NCBI RefSeq assembly: GCF_006874425.1
Contig: NZ_VIJZ01000003.1
Location: 248,001 to 312,000, forward strand
DNA: 64,000 nucleotides
Origin: Paenibacillus ottowii
Lineage (GTDB): Bacteria; Bacillota; Bacilli; Paenibacillales; Paenibacillaceae
Reading direction: 5' to 3'
The notes beneath the pieces are model-generated. The model worked only from the letters and a program-made list of their open reading frames with translations, did no database searches and was not told where the DNA came from. This document shows, piece by piece, positions 45,646 through 54,016 of this stretch. Both the position numbers and the translations under genes were made by a program. The stretch's first letter is position 1. The number at the start of each line of letters is the position of its first letter.

Positions 45646-45708
45646 GGCCAGGTATAGAGTAAGGCGCATATCTGTGGATGTGTCCCTTATTCTATACCTG
45701 GCCTTTTT
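45646..45708 (+). terminator. Long-stem terminator after AbrB-like copy 2
   Basis: GGCCAGGTATAGAGTAAGG pairs with CCTTATTCTATACCTGGCC (19 pairs with one mismatch) around a 20-base loop and is followed by five T. Confidence 0.9.
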
Positions 45709-45728
45709 ATGCCTTCCGCTTCTATCAA

Positions 45729-45807
45729 TGTGACAATAGTCACATACTCTCAATGTTTACGTATATACAATATATAGATCGAAACAATTGGTTATCACTA
45801 GATATCA
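45729..45807 (+). promoter_or_regulatory. nrdDG promoter with FNR box and tandem NrdR boxes
   Basis: TGTGACAATAGTCACA (45729-45744) is a perfect FNR palindrome. A -10 TACAAT lies at 45766-45771, placing the FNR centre near -41.5, the class II activator position. CAATATATAG (45768-45777) matches the NrdR-box core CWATATATWG, and a weaker copy (7 of 10) starts exactly 30 bases later at 45798. Thus anaerobic activation and dNTP-dependent repression appear to meet at one promoter. Confidence 0.75.
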
Positions 45808-45863
45808 TCAATATGTTGTTTTTGTGAAAAATATATATTTTTTACTATATGGAGGGTTTTACG

Positions 45864-47813
45864 ATGAAGGTGCTGGAAGAACATCAATTATACGACATCG
45901 GCGAGCGGGTCATTGGGGCACAAGATCTGGACATGCTGCGGGAGAATGCAAATTTAAATGGAGAATCATTTAGCGGCAAAATGAGCAAGCTCGGCTCGGA
46001 ATATGCCAAATGGTATGCGCGTCTGCGTGTGCTTCCATCTGAATTGAGGGATGCCATCGACCAAGGGTATGTATATGTTCACGATTTGGACCAATATGCG
46101 CTCGGAACTACAAATTGTATCTTCATCCCTTTTGGTCGTTTACTGCAAGACGGTTTTAATACAGGCAATGGCTCCGTGCGCACACCGCAAACGATTATGT
46201 CTGCGATGGCACTGGTCGCCATCATATTCCAGTCTCAGCAAAACAGCCAATTCGGTGGTGTCTCTGCCAATAAAATAGATTGGGACCTTGCCCCATACGT
46301 TGCCCGTTCCTTCCGCAAGCACCTGCGCAAGGGACTCCGACTGTTCGAGGAAGAAATAGACTCCAGTTGGTCTGATGACGAACTGCATTTAGCCAATACC
46401 CATCTGCAAGAAGTCTGTCCTCGTTCGTATTCATTCGCCTGTGAGGAAACGGAAACAGAAACCCGGCAGGCTGCTGAATCGCTCATTCATAACCTGAACA
46501 CTATGAGCAGTCGGGCAGGGGGGCAAATTCCGTTCACTTCACTGAATTACGGGATGTGTACGTCTGCTGAAGGCCGGCTTGTTTCGCAATCTCTGCTGGA
46601 AGCCACAATTCGCGGACTCGGAAGCGGGGAAACTCCTATTTTTCCACAGCATATTTTCCAATGTAAAGAGGGAGTCAACCAGGCAGAGGGCGATGTCAAC
46701 TACGATCTGTTCTTAAAGGCGGTCGAGTGCTCCAGTAAGCGGATGTATCCCAATTTTGTGAATGTGGATGCTACCTTCAACCTGCCTTATTACCGCGCAG
46801 ATGACCCGGATACCATCATTGCCACGATGGGCTGCCGTACCCGCACCATTTCTGACCGTTTCGGTAGAAACCGTCAGAGCGGCAAAGGCAATCTCTCATT
46901 TAATACCATTAATCTGGTGCGGCTTGGGATTGAATATGGCATTTGTACAGGCAAACGTCTGACACCTGACCGGGATCGCTTTGATGCAAAATTAGAAGAA
47001 GTTATGCGAATTGCAGTAGACGGTCTAATCCATCGCTATCATATCCAGACCAGCCAGCCAGCCAAAGCTTCGGACTTTATGATGCGCGAAGGGGTATGGG
47101 AAGGCGGAGAAAAACTGGAACCTGATGAGAAGGTAGGAAGTCTCCTAAAGCACGGTACACTTTCGATTGGTTTTATTGGGCTGGCTGAGTGCATGAAAGC
47201 ATTATATGGAAAACATCACGGGGAAGATGATGCTGTATACCGTGAAGCACAGCGAATCATCACTTCCATGCGCATGTATTGTGATCGAATGAGTGAACAC
47301 TATAATCTAAATATTACATTGTTCGCGACACCTGCCGAAGGTCTGTCGGGCAAGTTCACATTGCTCGATCAACGTGACTTCGGAATTATCCCTGAGGTCA
47401 ATGACCGGGAATATTACACGAATTCCTTCCACATTCCGGTGTATTACAAGCTCCCTGCTGCTCGTAAAATCAGCCTGGAGGCTCCGTTCCATACTCTATG
47501 TAATGCTGGTGCAATTTCATACATCGAGCTGGACGGTAATGCGCGGAATAACCCGGATGCGTTTCTTAAAATTGTTCAGTACGCGCTGCATCAGAACATC
47601 GGCTACTTCTCCATCAACCATCCGGTGGATCGTTGTACGGAATGCGGCTATGAAGGAATTATCGGGACAAGCTGTCCTCAATGCGGCACAGATGAGGAAC
47701 ACACGCACTTTCAGCGTTTGCGTCGGGTAACCGGATATCTGACAGGAGATTATACGGTTCGTTTCAATGCTGCCAAGCAAGCCGAAGTTCGCGATCGGGT
47801 GAAGCATAAGTGA
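45864..47813 (+). CDS. nrdD: Anaerobic (class III) ribonucleoside-triphosphate reductase NrdD
   Basis: Oxygen-sensitive glycyl-radical enzyme making deoxynucleotides from NTPs with formate; 649 residues, shorter than E. coli NrdD. FGGVSANKIDWDLAPYVARSF near residue 130 and FVNVDATFNLPYY near 300 fit the family. The C-terminus holds the zinc-binding CTECGYEGIIGTSCPQCG and the glycyl-radical motif RRVTGYL about 30 residues before the end. An N-terminal ATP-cone is not evident. GGAGGG lies seven bases before the ATG at 45864; the ATG at 45849 lacks a site. It overlaps nrdG by four bases. Confidence 0.95.
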   Translation: MKVLEEHQLYDIGERVIGAQDLDMLRENANLNGESFSGKMSKLGSEYAKWYARLRVLPSELRDAIDQGYVYVHDLDQYALGTTNCIFIPFGRLLQDGFNTGNGSVRTPQTIMSAMALVAIIFQSQQNSQFGGVSANKIDWDLAPYVARSFRKHLRKGLRLFEEEIDSSWSDDELHLANTHLQEVCPRSYSFACEETETETRQAAESLIHNLNTMSSRAGGQIPFTSLNYGMCTSAEGRLVSQSLLEATIRGLGSGETPIFPQHIFQCKEGVNQAEGDVNYDLFLKAVECSSKRMYPNFVNVDATFNLPYYRADDPDTIIATMGCRTRTISDRFGRNRQSGKGNLSFNTINLVRLGIEYGICTGKRLTPDRDRFDAKLEEVMRIAVDGLIHRYHIQTSQPAKASDFMMREGVWEGGEKLEPDEKVGSLLKHGTLSIGFIGLAECMKALYGKHHGEDDAVYREAQRIITSMRMYCDRMSEHYNLNITLFATPAEGLSGKFTLLDQRDFGIIPEVNDREYYTNSFHIPVYYKLPAARKISLEAPFHTLCNAGAISYIELDGNARNNPDAFLKIVQYALHQNIGYFSINHPVDRCTECGYEGIIGTSCPQCGTDEEHTHFQRLRRVTGYLTGDYTVRFNAAKQAEVRDRVKHK

Positions 47814-48307
47814 ATTTGTGCGGCTATATTCTGGAATCTCTAAATGAAGGATACGGCCTGCGCACCGTTGTATTCATTAGCGGTTGCCGCCATGCCTGTC
47901 CTGGTTGCTTTAACCCAGCTTCATGGAGCTTTCGCGCAGGGGAGCCATTCACGTCCGAACGTCAACAGGAGGTCATCCGTGATATCATGGATAACCCGTT
48001 GTTGGATGGACTGACTCTCTGCGGGGGAGACCCTTTTTTCTCAGCAGCAGAATGTTCGCAATTTGTGCGTGACTTCCGCACAGCTTGTCCGGACCGAACT
48101 GTATGGGCCTACACGGGCTTTGTTTACGAGGAGCTGCTCCTGGATCAGGAACGACAGGAGCTAGCTCTTTTGTGTGATGTGATTGTGGACGGTCGTTTTG
48201 TTGAACAGCAAAAAGACCTGACCCTCCCCTTTCGGGGCAGTCGTAATCAGCGTCTGGTAGATGTGAAAGCCAGTGTACAAGCAGGTTACACCGTTTCATT
48301 AGCTTAG
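47810..48307 (+). CDS. nrdG: Anaerobic ribonucleotide reductase activase NrdG
   Basis: Radical-SAM activase of 165 residues that generates the glycyl radical on NrdD. The cluster motif is GCRHACPGCFN (Cx3Cx2C) at about residues 26-34; LTLCGGDPFF is the SAM-binding GGE/GGD loop. The GTG start overlaps the nrdD stop as GTGA, so the two are co-translated. A strong terminator follows within 80 bases, closing a two-gene operon. Confidence 0.95.
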   Translation: MNLCGYILESLNEGYGLRTVVFISGCRHACPGCFNPASWSFRAGEPFTSERQQEVIRDIMDNPLLDGLTLCGGDPFFSAAECSQFVRDFRTACPDRTVWAYTGFVYEELLLDQERQELALLCDVIVDGRFVEQQKDLTLPFRGSRNQRLVDVKASVQAGYTVSLA

Positions 48308-48344
48308 AGGCGAAGTGCTACTTAACAAGATGCCCTATAATGCA

Positions 48345-48387
48345 AAAAGGACAAGCTTCCACGATGAGTTGGGCTTGTCTTTTTTTG
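48345..48387 (+). terminator. Terminator of nrdDG
   Basis: GACAAGC pairs with GCTTGTC with flanking A/T pairs, followed by eight T. Confidence 0.85.
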
Positions 48388-48430
48388 ATATATCTAACTG
48401 ATTCCACACTCATTTCGATTACGGTTTCTA

Positions 48431-48459
48431 TTGCACATCCCGTGAGTTTCACTTATGAT
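48431..48459 (+). promoter_or_regulatory. Promoter of the riboswitch-metE unit
   Basis: -35 TTGCAC (48431-48436), 17-base spacer and -10 TATGAT (48454-48459), just upstream of the cobalamin aptamer. Both hexamers equal those of the cbi operon promoter. Confidence 0.6.
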
Positions 48460-48514
48460 GGTGAGCAAGTATACGAGTGCATAATTATTCGTCATACCTA
48501 ATCGCATAGCTTGG

Positions 48515-48685
48515 AAATAGGTGTCTGTTCTAATCCAGCTCAGACTTAAAAGGGAAGCCGGTGCAAATCCGGGACGGTCCCGCCACTGTAAACGGGGAAT
48601 GTTCAGCTGCTTAACACCCACTGGTCCACAGACCGGGAAGGGATGCTGAACGTCATGATCCGTAAGTCAGGAGACCTGCCTATTT
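48515..48685 (+). ncRNA. Cobalamin riboswitch controlling metE
   Basis: The aptamer core GCCGGTGCAAATCCGGGACGG and CCCGCCACTGTAAACGG, and the B12 box GTCAGGAGACCTGCC (48666-48680), are all present. AAATAGG (48515-48521) and CCTATTT (48679-48685) close P1. A terminator at 48761-48812 is the likely switch; B12 would shut off the B12-independent enzyme. Confidence 0.95.
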
Positions 48686-48760
48686 TAACAACATCGCAGT
48701 ACCTACGGAAGATAGGGAGGTGTTAAGAGCAGTCGCCGTATTTTTGAATTTTAATCACGG

Positions 48761-48812
48761 AGGCATTCTTTCCCCTACTTATTTTTAGCTTTGGGGACGG
48801 AATGCCTTTTTT
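48761..48812 (+). terminator. Riboswitch-linked terminator before metE
   Basis: AGGCATTC pairs with GAATGCCT and inner CCCC with GGGG around a loop of about 17 bases, followed by six T. It lies 45 bases before metE. Confidence 0.85.
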
Positions 48813-48856
48813 GGTACGTAAAAATAAACTGGCTACGCCTTAGGAGGAAACAATAC

Positions 48857-51175
48857 ATGTCTATTAATGAACAGCCTTCATTGTCCGGTTTAAGCAGTAG
48901 TAATCTGGGTTATCCGCGTATCGGCGGAAATCGGGAATGGAAGAAAGCACTGGAACGCTTCTGGCAGGGCAGTATTGACGAAAGCGAACTGCATCGTGAG
49001 ATGAAGAGATTGCGTCTGGAGCATCTGAGCAAACAGCGCGACAAAGGCATTGACCGCATTCCTGTCGGCGATTTCTCCTATTACGATCACATGCTGGATA
49101 CATCCGTGATGTTCGGTCTCGTACCCGAACGGTTCAATTATCGTCCCGTAGGTCCGGTTCCTCTGTCCGTGTATTTCGGGATCGCACGTGGGCAAAAAGG
49201 GGCTGCCGCCAGTGAAATGACTAAGTGGATGAATACGAATTACCATTACATCGTTCCCGAATTGGCAAACGTGGCTCCGGTGCTGACTGAAAATAAACCC
49301 TTACTGGCTTATCGTGAAGCAAAGCAAGAGTTAGGCATTGACGGTAAACCAGTTCTTATCGGTCCCTATTCATTTGTTGTTTTATCTAAAGGTTATAATC
49401 GTAAGGATCTAGGCGCTATTATACGAACCTTCCTGCCTTTATACGCCCAAGTTCTGTCAGAACTAGCCGCTGAAGGCGTCCAATGGGTTCAAATCGATGA
49501 ACCTGTCCTTACCACCTCATTCCCGGTAGAGGATCTGGAGATAATTCAGGAGGTCTATGAAGCTTTGACCCAAGCTGCACCCTCCTTGAATATCATGCTG
49601 CAAACCTACTTTGGTAGCCTGGATCATTATGAGCGCCTGACTAAACTTCCGGTACAGGGGCTGGGTCTTGATTTTGTATACGATGATGGTGAAAATCTTC
49701 AGCATATATCACGGCATGGCTTCCCCAAAGGCAAAACGCTGGGTGCTGGTGTCATTGACGGTCGCAATATATGGCGCAGCGACCTGAATGCCGTGGCTGC
49801 ACTGTTGAGCCAGTTAGCAGAACAGATCCCCGCCACACAGCTTATCGTGCAGCCATCGTGCAGTCTGCTGCATGTACCGGTCAGTCTGGATGCAGAGCAC
49901 AAGCTGGACCGAGAGTTGGTGCATGCACTAGCCTTTGCTGATGAAAAGCTAGAGGAAATCGCGATCTTGACGGCTGCACTTGGCAAGCACGATCCCTCTG
50001 CACTTGCCATGCTTGAGCAAAGTGCAGAGGCGGTAGCCCGCTTCAACAGCTCAGCGGCAAGGGTACAGACAGCTGCCGATCTGGCCGACCTGCTGGCAAA
50101 AGAGCCCCTGTCACGCAGCGTTCCTTTCGCCGAGCGTCGTGTAATTCAGCAAAACAAGCTGAAGCTGCCCCCACTGCCTACGACGACCATCGGCAGCTTC
50201 CCGCAAACGGCCGAGATCCGCAAGGCCCGTCTGCACTATCGCAAAGGTGAATGGTCTGCCGAGCAATATCGGACGTTTATCCAACAGCAGATTAAGGAAT
50301 GGATTGATATTCAAGAGGACATTGGCATTGATGTGCTTGTACATGGGGAATTTGAGCGGACTGACATGGTAGAGTTTTTTGGCGAAAAGCTCAAAGGCTT
50401 TGCTTTTACACAGAACGGATGGGTGCAATCCTACGGCTCCCGCTGTGTCAAACCGCCAATTATTTACGGAGATGTGTCGTTCGATCAACCTATGACCGTG
50501 GAGGAGACGGCATTTGCCCAATCGTTAACCTCCAAGCCAGTTAAAGGAATGCTTACAGGTCCTGTGACCATTCTAAACTGGTCCTTCGAGCGCAATGATA
50601 TTCCACGCAGGCAAGTTGCTTTGCAGTTGGCACTGGCATTACGGGCCGAAGTAGAGGCACTCGAACAAGCGGGCATCCGCATGATTCAAGTAGATGAACC
50701 CGCAATTCGAGAAGGGCTTCCGTTAAAAAAAGAGCAACAGCAAGCCTATCTGGATTGGGCGGTTCAAGCCTTCCTTGTGACCACGGCCACCGCTCAGCCT
50801 GCGACCCAAATCCATACGCACATGTGCTATTCCGAATTCCAGGAGATGATCCAATCCATTTCAGACATGGATGCCGACGTAATCTCTATTGAAACCTCTC
50901 GTAGCCACGGTGAACTGATTGTTAGCTTTGAGGATCAGATTTACGACAAGGGCATCGGTCTGGGTGTATACGATATTCACAGTCCGCGCATCCCTGATGT
51001 ATCAGAAATGCTAGGCATGATCCAGCGCGCCTTGCGTGTGCTGCCGTCGGATTTGTTCTGGGTTAATCCAGACTGTGGTCTGAAAACCCGCACCAAAGAA
51101 GAATCTGTTGCCGCATTGCGGCAAATGGTACAGGCCGCTCAAGCAGCCCGAGCCACGCTGTCTGTATCCAACTAA
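48857..51175 (+). CDS. metE: Cobalamin-independent methionine synthase MetE
   Basis: Transfers the methyl group of 5-methyl-tetrahydropteroyl-polyglutamate to homocysteine without B12; 772 residues, close to the 753 of E. coli. The N-terminal NLGYPRIGGNREWKKALE and the C-terminal PPLPTTTIGSFPQT mark the two barrel halves. Zinc ligands are in HTHMCYSEF, IETSRSHGE and WVNPDCGLKTR. AGGAGG lies eight bases before the ATG at 48857; the frame upstream to 48791 runs through the terminator and is not used. Control is by the cobalamin riboswitch. Confidence 0.96.
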   Translation: MSINEQPSLSGLSSSNLGYPRIGGNREWKKALERFWQGSIDESELHREMKRLRLEHLSKQRDKGIDRIPVGDFSYYDHMLDTSVMFGLVPERFNYRPVGPVPLSVYFGIARGQKGAAASEMTKWMNTNYHYIVPELANVAPVLTENKPLLAYREAKQELGIDGKPVLIGPYSFVVLSKGYNRKDLGAIIRTFLPLYAQVLSELAAEGVQWVQIDEPVLTTSFPVEDLEIIQEVYEALTQAAPSLNIMLQTYFGSLDHYERLTKLPVQGLGLDFVYDDGENLQHISRHGFPKGKTLGAGVIDGRNIWRSDLNAVAALLSQLAEQIPATQLIVQPSCSLLHVPVSLDAEHKLDRELVHALAFADEKLEEIAILTAALGKHDPSALAMLEQSAEAVARFNSSAARVQTAADLADLLAKEPLSRSVPFAERRVIQQNKLKLPPLPTTTIGSFPQTAEIRKARLHYRKGEWSAEQYRTFIQQQIKEWIDIQEDIGIDVLVHGEFERTDMVEFFGEKLKGFAFTQNGWVQSYGSRCVKPPIIYGDVSFDQPMTVEETAFAQSLTSKPVKGMLTGPVTILNWSFERNDIPRRQVALQLALALRAEVEALEQAGIRMIQVDEPAIREGLPLKKEQQQAYLDWAVQAFLVTTATAQPATQIHTHMCYSEFQEMIQSISDMDADVISIETSRSHGELIVSFEDQIYDKGIGLGVYDIHSPRIPDVSEMLGMIQRALRVLPSDLFWVNPDCGLKTRTKEESVAALRQMVQAAQAARATLSVSN

Positions 51176-51227
51176 TATTATTTTCGTATCTATTCACGCC
51201 ATCCTGTTCTGTTAACCATATCCTCTT

Positions 51228-51264
51228 CCCTCTTCCGGTCTTACTATTCAAGACCAGAAGAGGG
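51228..51264. terminator. Hairpin between metE and the convergent unknown gene
   Basis: CCCTCTTCCGGTCTT pairs with AAGACCAGAAGAGGG (one mismatch, seven-base loop). The T tail is weak (ACTTATT), so termination efficiency for metE is uncertain. Confidence 0.6.
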
Positions 51265-51266
51265 AC

Positions 51267-51800
51267 TTATTCCAAGTCATATAATGTATATGCACCTTGA
51301 ATACGATTGACTTTCATCTGTTTCAGGTGTACGCCTAAGCCATGTTCTCGATCCCATGAACAGCTAAAATTCAAATATAGCTCATCCTGTTCTGATGAGT
51401 CGGAAATCAGCATAGATACGGGCTGTATTCGATCCGACAATTGCTCAGATCGTTCCACATAAGGCGCATATTCATTAGGGTCCTCTCCCCATAAGCTGTA
51501 TGCCTTCCGATACTTTTCCACGATGCCTACATAATAATGGTGTATGGACTCCAACACTTGAGGATGAATGACTGACGAGCATGCCATATACTTCTCCCAT
51601 GTCTTTTTCTGAAGCTCCGTAGGTTCTTCTATAGCCTGTGCCTGTTCTTCAGAGTCAGCTCCCACGATAAATTCGACTTCTATCTCCGATGGCTGCCCGC
51701 AAAAATCAAGATGTACCCTACCACGCAGTACAACCTCCTCCGACACATCCCAAGCCTCATCATCCTGTTCCAGTTCTCTGTACCAGTGTTTCCAGCCCAT
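51267..51800 (-). CDS. Hypothetical soluble protein
   Basis: I do not recognise this 177-residue acidic protein with confidence. It starts with MGWKHWYRELEQDDEAWDVSE and ends in a beta-rich stretch (LNFSCSWDREHGLGVHL). This pattern resembles the DUF2004/DUF6985 group of proteins often found as orphans or near toxin-immunity loci, but no toxin gene is adjacent. GAGGTGG lies seven bases before the ATG. It is monocistronic and convergent with metE. Confidence 0.7.
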   Translation of the reverse strand: MGWKHWYRELEQDDEAWDVSEEVVLRGRVHLDFCGQPSEIEVEFIVGADSEEQAQAIEEPTELQKKTWEKYMACSSVIHPQVLESIHHYYVGIVEKYRKAYSLWGEDPNEYAPYVERSEQLSDRIQPVSMLISDSSEQDELYLNFSCSWDREHGLGVHLKQMKVNRIQGAYTLYDLE

Positions 51801-52178
51801 CCTTTATCCACCTCTTTGTTTTAGGTAATCTTTAACTCTATTGAATCCTTTACAATTTATCATTTTAATGAATGAAATTAAAGCAACATCCGGTTATTGG
51901 GCCCTGTCGAAATCGAGTAATTTCCAAATAAGACTACTTTATTCTACAAGATTCGCTATCCATGTAAGCCTTCAAGAAAGAAAATCAGCCCATTTGGACT
52001 CGAAGTTTTATTATTAAAAATTTAGTACCTTGCATTAATCAGTACATGATGTTAAATTATACCTGTCTATTGTTCTATAATTAGTACCCGTGACAAATTA
52101 AGCACAAACACACGTTTCTTCCCCTTATTCCGATCGACACCTATGAATTATGATTACATCAGGAAGGGAGCATCGCTC
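51801..52178 (+). promoter_or_regulatory. Upstream region of the PadR operon
   Basis: AT-rich, non-coding. TTCTATAATTAG near 52075 gives a TATAAT-like -10 without a clear -35. ACATGATGT near 52045 is a short palindrome that could be a PadR operator (PadR sites often have ATGT/ACAT arms). Nothing else stands out. Confidence 0.35.
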
Positions 52179-52508
52179 GTGAATGTGAACATCCAATTCA
52201 AAAAAGGGGTACTGGAACTATGCGTTCTAGTTCTAATTGGACGTAGAGACCGCTATGGCTACGAGTTGGCTCAAGCCGTCTCCCGTCATATTGAAGTAGC
52301 AGAAGGAGCCCTATATCCACTGCTCCGCCGCCTGGTATCCGAAGGATACTGCACAACGTATTTACAGGAATCGACCGAGGGTCCCCCCCGTAAATATTAT
52401 CGGCTGACCGATACCGGTAGCCATTATACAAAAATGCTGATACGGGAATGGAATGATTTTGTCCATCATGTCGCAAGCCTACTGGAGGAAGGACATTCCG
52501 ATGAATAG
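52179..52508 (+). CDS. PadR-family transcriptional regulator
   Basis: Winged-helix repressor of 109 residues: FKKGVLELCVLVLIGRRDRYGYELAQAV at the N-terminus and EGALYPLLRRLVSEGY followed by GPPRKYYRLTDTG, the PadR signature. The start is GTG at 52179, eight bases after AAGGGAG; the frame from 52143 has no site. It overlaps the next gene by eight bases. PadR proteins paired with DUF1700 and DUF4097 genes usually autorepress the operon and respond to envelope stress. Confidence 0.9.
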   Translation: MNVNIQFKKGVLELCVLVLIGRRDRYGYELAQAVSRHIEVAEGALYPLLRRLVSEGYCTTYLQESTEGPPRKYYRLTDTGSHYTKMLIREWNDFVHHVASLLEEGHSDE

Positions 52509-53055
52509 AAAACAGTTTCTTACAGAGGTGGAGCAGCGTCTTTCTCCTCTCCCTGCAGAGGTACGCCGTGAACTACTTAGTGATTTGAGCCAGCATTTTG
52601 ACTACGGCTTGGTCAATGGACAAAGCGAAACCGAGATTGCTCATCAGCTAGGTAATCCAGAGGATATTGCCCAAGAAGCATTGAAAGAAGTTACCAATGT
52701 AGACTGGAACGTTTCTCCTCCACTTCGCCAAGGTAGCTTCGCACGCAATCTTTTTACGTTCTTAGGGCTGCTGTTTCTTAATTTGTTGATCTCCATCCCA
52801 ATGATGGCTACCCTATGGGCAGTATGGGCTTCATTGACCATAGTAGCGGTCACTTTCGTTGCAGCCCCTCTTCTCGCCGTCACGGATTATGTGCTTAACA
52901 GCACCTTTTACCCGACTAAATTCTTTTTCTCCATCACGTTAACGGGTATGGGGCTATTGCTGTTGCCTGGAGTACGTTATCTCCTGCTCCTTATGGTAAA
53001 AGGCACAGTTCAATACTGGAAATGGAATCAGATTACCCTGAGGGGAGCTTACTAA
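52501..53055 (+). CDS. DUF1700 (HAAS-domain) membrane protein
   Basis: Membrane protein of 184 residues. Residues 1-75 form the cytoplasmic HAAS/DUF1700 domain (FLTEVEQRLSPLPAEVRRELLSDLSQHF, AHQLGNPEDIAQEAL). Three to four hydrophobic helices follow (about residues 80-165). Its ATG overlaps the padR stop. Such proteins sit between a PadR regulator and a DUF4097 protein; the biochemical role is unknown, probably membrane-associated signalling. Confidence 0.87.
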   Translation: MNRKQFLTEVEQRLSPLPAEVRRELLSDLSQHFDYGLVNGQSETEIAHQLGNPEDIAQEALKEVTNVDWNVSPPLRQGSFARNLFTFLGLLFLNLLISIPMMATLWAVWASLTIVAVTFVAAPLLAVTDYVLNSTFYPTKFFFSITLTGMGLLLLPGVRYLLLLMVKGTVQYWKWNQITLRGAY

Positions 53056-53059
53056 CAAC

Positions 53060-53899
53060 ATGAATAAAAAGTGGTTTATTGCAGCAGGTCTGTGCATTGT
53101 CATCGGTGCAGCCGGCATGGTGGCCTACGGTGCCCCATGGAGTCAACAAGTCATGATGATTAACAAAGAATGGACGTTTACACGTGGTCAGCTTCAAAAC
53201 CTGAAAGTGGACAGTTCTGATGATGTCTCTATTTTGTTTACTCCTGGCTCTGGTGACCAAGGTACAATACGCATTAGTGGAGAAGTTCAGACAAAAGTCG
53301 CCGACCAAATTCATAATGCCCAAATTGAGAACGGTAAGCTTACCATTCAATCGGAGCCGGCCCCTTCCTTGTCATTCTTTTCGATCACTCCTGATTTGGA
53401 TCAGACGATAACTGTAGAGATGCCTTCTGGGGAAGCCCTAGCTGATCTTCAGATAGATGCACATTCAGGAAATGTAAAGCTCCAAGATGCCTCTGTGAAG
53501 AATACTTCTATCGCTGCTACCTCAGGTACTGCCGAAATCACAAACCTCCGAAGTTCCCATCTGCTCGCTAATCTAACATCTGGCAACTTTATAGCCAATC
53601 AGCTTACAGCAGATATGGAGCTAAAGCTTACTTCAGGAGATGTCACTCTCCGCGACTATAGCGGTAACGGCCATCTTTCCCTAACCTCAGGCCATTCTAA
53701 TATTACACAAAGCACCGCATCCAACCTGGAAGTGAATTCTGATTCCGGTGACGTAAATATTAAGCAGGCTCCCGATTTTAAAGGTGTCTATAATGTTCAC
53801 TCTGACTCTGGAAGCATAAGTACGCCCGAATCTGTCCCCGGCGCCGTGAGCGTAATCAAGGTCGAAACCACTTCAGGCGATATTCATATTTCCAAATAG
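53060..53899 (+). CDS. DUF4097 beta-solenoid envelope protein
   Basis: Protein of 279 residues with an N-terminal membrane anchor or signal (residues 5-24) and a repetitive extracellular domain. From about residue 125 on, short units with T/D-SG-x-(V/I) turns recur every 17-22 residues (HSGNVKL, TSGTAEI, TSGNFIA, TSGDVTL, TSGHSNI, DSGDVNI, DSGSIST, TSGDIHI), as in the DUF4097/LiaG-YvlB beta-helix group. It starts four bases after the DUF1700 gene and is the last gene of that operon. Confidence 0.88.
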   Translation: MNKKWFIAAGLCIVIGAAGMVAYGAPWSQQVMMINKEWTFTRGQLQNLKVDSSDDVSILFTPGSGDQGTIRISGEVQTKVADQIHNAQIENGKLTIQSEPAPSLSFFSITPDLDQTITVEMPSGEALADLQIDAHSGNVKLQDASVKNTSIAATSGTAEITNLRSSHLLANLTSGNFIANQLTADMELKLTSGDVTLRDYSGNGHLSLTSGHSNITQSTASNLEVNSDSGDVNIKQAPDFKGVYNVHSDSGSISTPESVPGAVSVIKVETTSGDIHISK

Positions 53900-53933
53900 A
53901 GGGCGGTTACACGATGCCTCATCGGGTCAAAGT

Positions 53934-53962
53934 TTGGTTCGAGGGGTTCAACCTAGTATAAT
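53934..53962 (+). promoter_or_regulatory. Promoter of the SDR gene
   Basis: -35 TTGGTT (53934-53939), 17-base spacer and -10 TATAAT (53957-53962), about 50 bases before the ribosome binding site. The hexamers and spacing equal those of the NO synthase promoter at 57420. Confidence 0.7.
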
Positions 53963-54016
53963 GAAACCATGTGCTCAGATGCACAACTACATTATATTTA
54001 ATAAGGAGGAGACTGG

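Noticed and set aside
48394..48621. Minus-strand frame over the metE promoter and aptamer
   Set aside because: It runs antisense to the promoter and riboswitch and lacks a ribosome binding site.
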